Positions 13,164 through 13,960 of a stretch of 13,960 bases of DNA are shown here, piece by piece. The stretch is from NCBI GenBank assembly GCA_016219165.1, contig JACRCB010000032.1, forward strand, positions 1 through 13,960, given 5' to 3'. The notes under the pieces were generated by a model, which saw only the letters and a list, made by a program, of their open reading frames with translations, did not search any database and was not told where the DNA came from. Position numbers and translations under genes: made by a program. The stretch's first letter is position 1; every line of letters starts with the position of its first letter. The DNA comes from Deltaproteobacteria bacterium (GTDB taxonomy: Bacteria > Desulfobacterota > GWC2-55-46 > DRQE01).

Positions 13164-13960
13164 TTATTTATAGCCTTCCAAAAGGATTTTTTGGGCCGCG
13201 GCCACTCCCTTTCCGGATTGGGCCCCGCAGCCGAATTTCTCGAGCGCCATTTCAAGCGCGCTTACGGCCGTTATTATGTCGAATGTGTCTATGTAGCCGA
13301 GATGCGCAATCCTTATGATTTTCCCCTCCAGATGGTCCTGGCCGCCCGCCATCGTAACCCCGATTTCGTCGCGGACGTACTTTACGAATTTTTTTCCGTC
13401 GACCCCGTCCGGCAGGAATACCCCGGTTGCCGAGGGGGCGGGGCTTTCCGGGGCAAGGAGCCTTAAACCGAGGGACTCCACCGCGCTTCTTGTGGCCCTC
13501 GCAAGCCGCTCATGCCTCTTGAATACATTTTCGAGCCCTTCCTCCTTGAGCATGGAAAGCGCCTCTTTGAGCCCGGTTATGAGCGAGACCGCCGGCGTAT
13601 AGGCCGAGGTCTTCTTGGCGAGGTTCTTTTTCTCCTTCTTCAGGTCGAAGTAGAATCTCGGACACCTTGCGCCTTCGTTCCTTTTCCACGCCTTTTCGCT
13701 CAACGCTATGAACGCAAGCCCCGGAGGCAGCATAAACGCCTTCTGGGAGCCCGAAATCAAGACGTCTATCCCCCATTTATCCATGGGGACATCCGTAACC
13801 CCTATGGCGGTTATGCCGTCCACGATAAGGATGCAGTCCCTCGTCTTTGTAAGTGCGGCGAGTTCCCTTACCGGGTGCTGGACGGTCGTCGAGGTCTCGC
13901 TTGCCTGCGAAAACACCCCTTTTATACCGGGGTTTCTGTCCAGGAGTTCTTTTATTGCCC
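13164..13960 (-). CDS. Class V aminotransferase (alanine-glyoxylate / serine-pyruvate type), partial
   Basis: About 265 C-terminal residues are visible; the frame is open to the right edge, so the N-terminus (roughly 115 residues) is missing. This is a fold-type I PLP enzyme. VFSQASETSTT (substrate-loop pattern), ILIVDGITAIGVTDVPMDKW (cofactor-binding aspartate) and ISGSQKAFMLPPGLAF, with the PLP lysine in SQKAF, are typical of the serine-pyruvate/alanine-glyoxylate group. The C-terminal small domain ends GKIIRIAHLGYIDTFDIITA. It lies 36 bases upstream of serA in the same direction. Because the window shows no serC, it could provide the transamination of phosphohydroxypyruvate; serine-glyoxylate or alanine-glyoxylate activity is the alternative. 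The family is secure, the substrate is not. The internal GTG at 13916 is not the real start, since conserved residues continue upstream of it. Confidence 0.9.
   Translation of the reverse strand, partial: AIKELLDRNPGIKGVFSQASETSTTVQHPVRELAALTKTRDCILIVDGITAIGVTDVPMDKWGIDVLISGSQKAFMLPPGLAFIALSEKAWKRNEGARCPRFYFDLKKEKKNLAKKTSAYTPAVSLITGLKEALSMLKEEGLENVFKRHERLARATRSAVESLGLRLLAPESPAPSATGVFLPDGVDGKKFVKYVRDEIGVTMAGGQDHLEGKIIRIAHLGYIDTFDIITAVSALEMALEKFGCGAQSGKGVAAAQKILLEGYK

Noticed and set aside
1..13960. tRNA, rRNA, riboswitch
   Set aside because: No cloverleaf, rRNA segment or known riboswitch core was recognised in the intergenic regions; a covariance-model scan could not be run.

Overview
This window reads as a core-genome segment of an anaerobic Gram-negative bacterium, most likely Desulfobacterota ('Deltaproteobacteria') or a neighbouring phylum such as Nitrospirota. 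The clues are a Geobacter-like sigma-32 family factor, a HisZ-purA pair, an MlaEFD lipid transporter behind alr, and an ASKHA/DUF4445 protein of the kind common in anaerobes that use corrinoid methyltransferases. The taxonomy is inference from gene content; no marker gene is present. Every real gene lies on the minus strand. The genes are GC-rich except for one AT-rich fragment at the left edge.

Layout in the direction of transcription (right to left): (1) a class V aminotransferase cut by the right edge, serA, hisZ and purA form a tight amino-acid/nucleotide gene run (13960-9198). (2) A 321-bp intergenic region holds a tandem 11-bp repeat, a cluster of GC-rich hairpins and a near-perfect sigma-70 promoter for (3) an RpoH-like sigma factor (8876-8052). 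(4) A 372-bp intergenic region carries a weak terminator for the sigma gene, a terminator-like hairpin on the + strand and a nested palindromic repeat cluster. (5) alr (TTG start), mlaE, mlaF, mlaD and a stand-alone ASKHA-domain ATPase form a tightly packed unit (7679-2280) with a 4-bp alr/mlaE overlap. (6) The interval before purH is almost entirely one imperfect foldback element of about 246 bp. (7) purH (1997-429) follows. (8) An AT-rich gene start resembling a phospholipase D-like protein is cut at position 141 by an IS3-family insertion sequence that runs off the left edge.

Functionally, purA and purH are the two post-branch ends of purine synthesis, and hisZ (with an off-window hisG) belongs to the histidine pathway, whose by-product AICAR is the substrate of PurH. 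serA and the aminotransferase probably supply serine. MlaEFD moves phospholipids across the envelope, and Alr makes D-alanine for peptidoglycan, so this unit is envelope-related.

I see no defence island, CRISPR array or biosynthetic cluster. The most unusual items are the foldback element with its hairpin module (three copies in the window, with compensatory stem changes), an MCE protein with a beta-rich C-terminal region in an operon lacking mlaC and mlaB, the IS-interrupted PLD-like gene, and a possible structured RNA upstream of alr.
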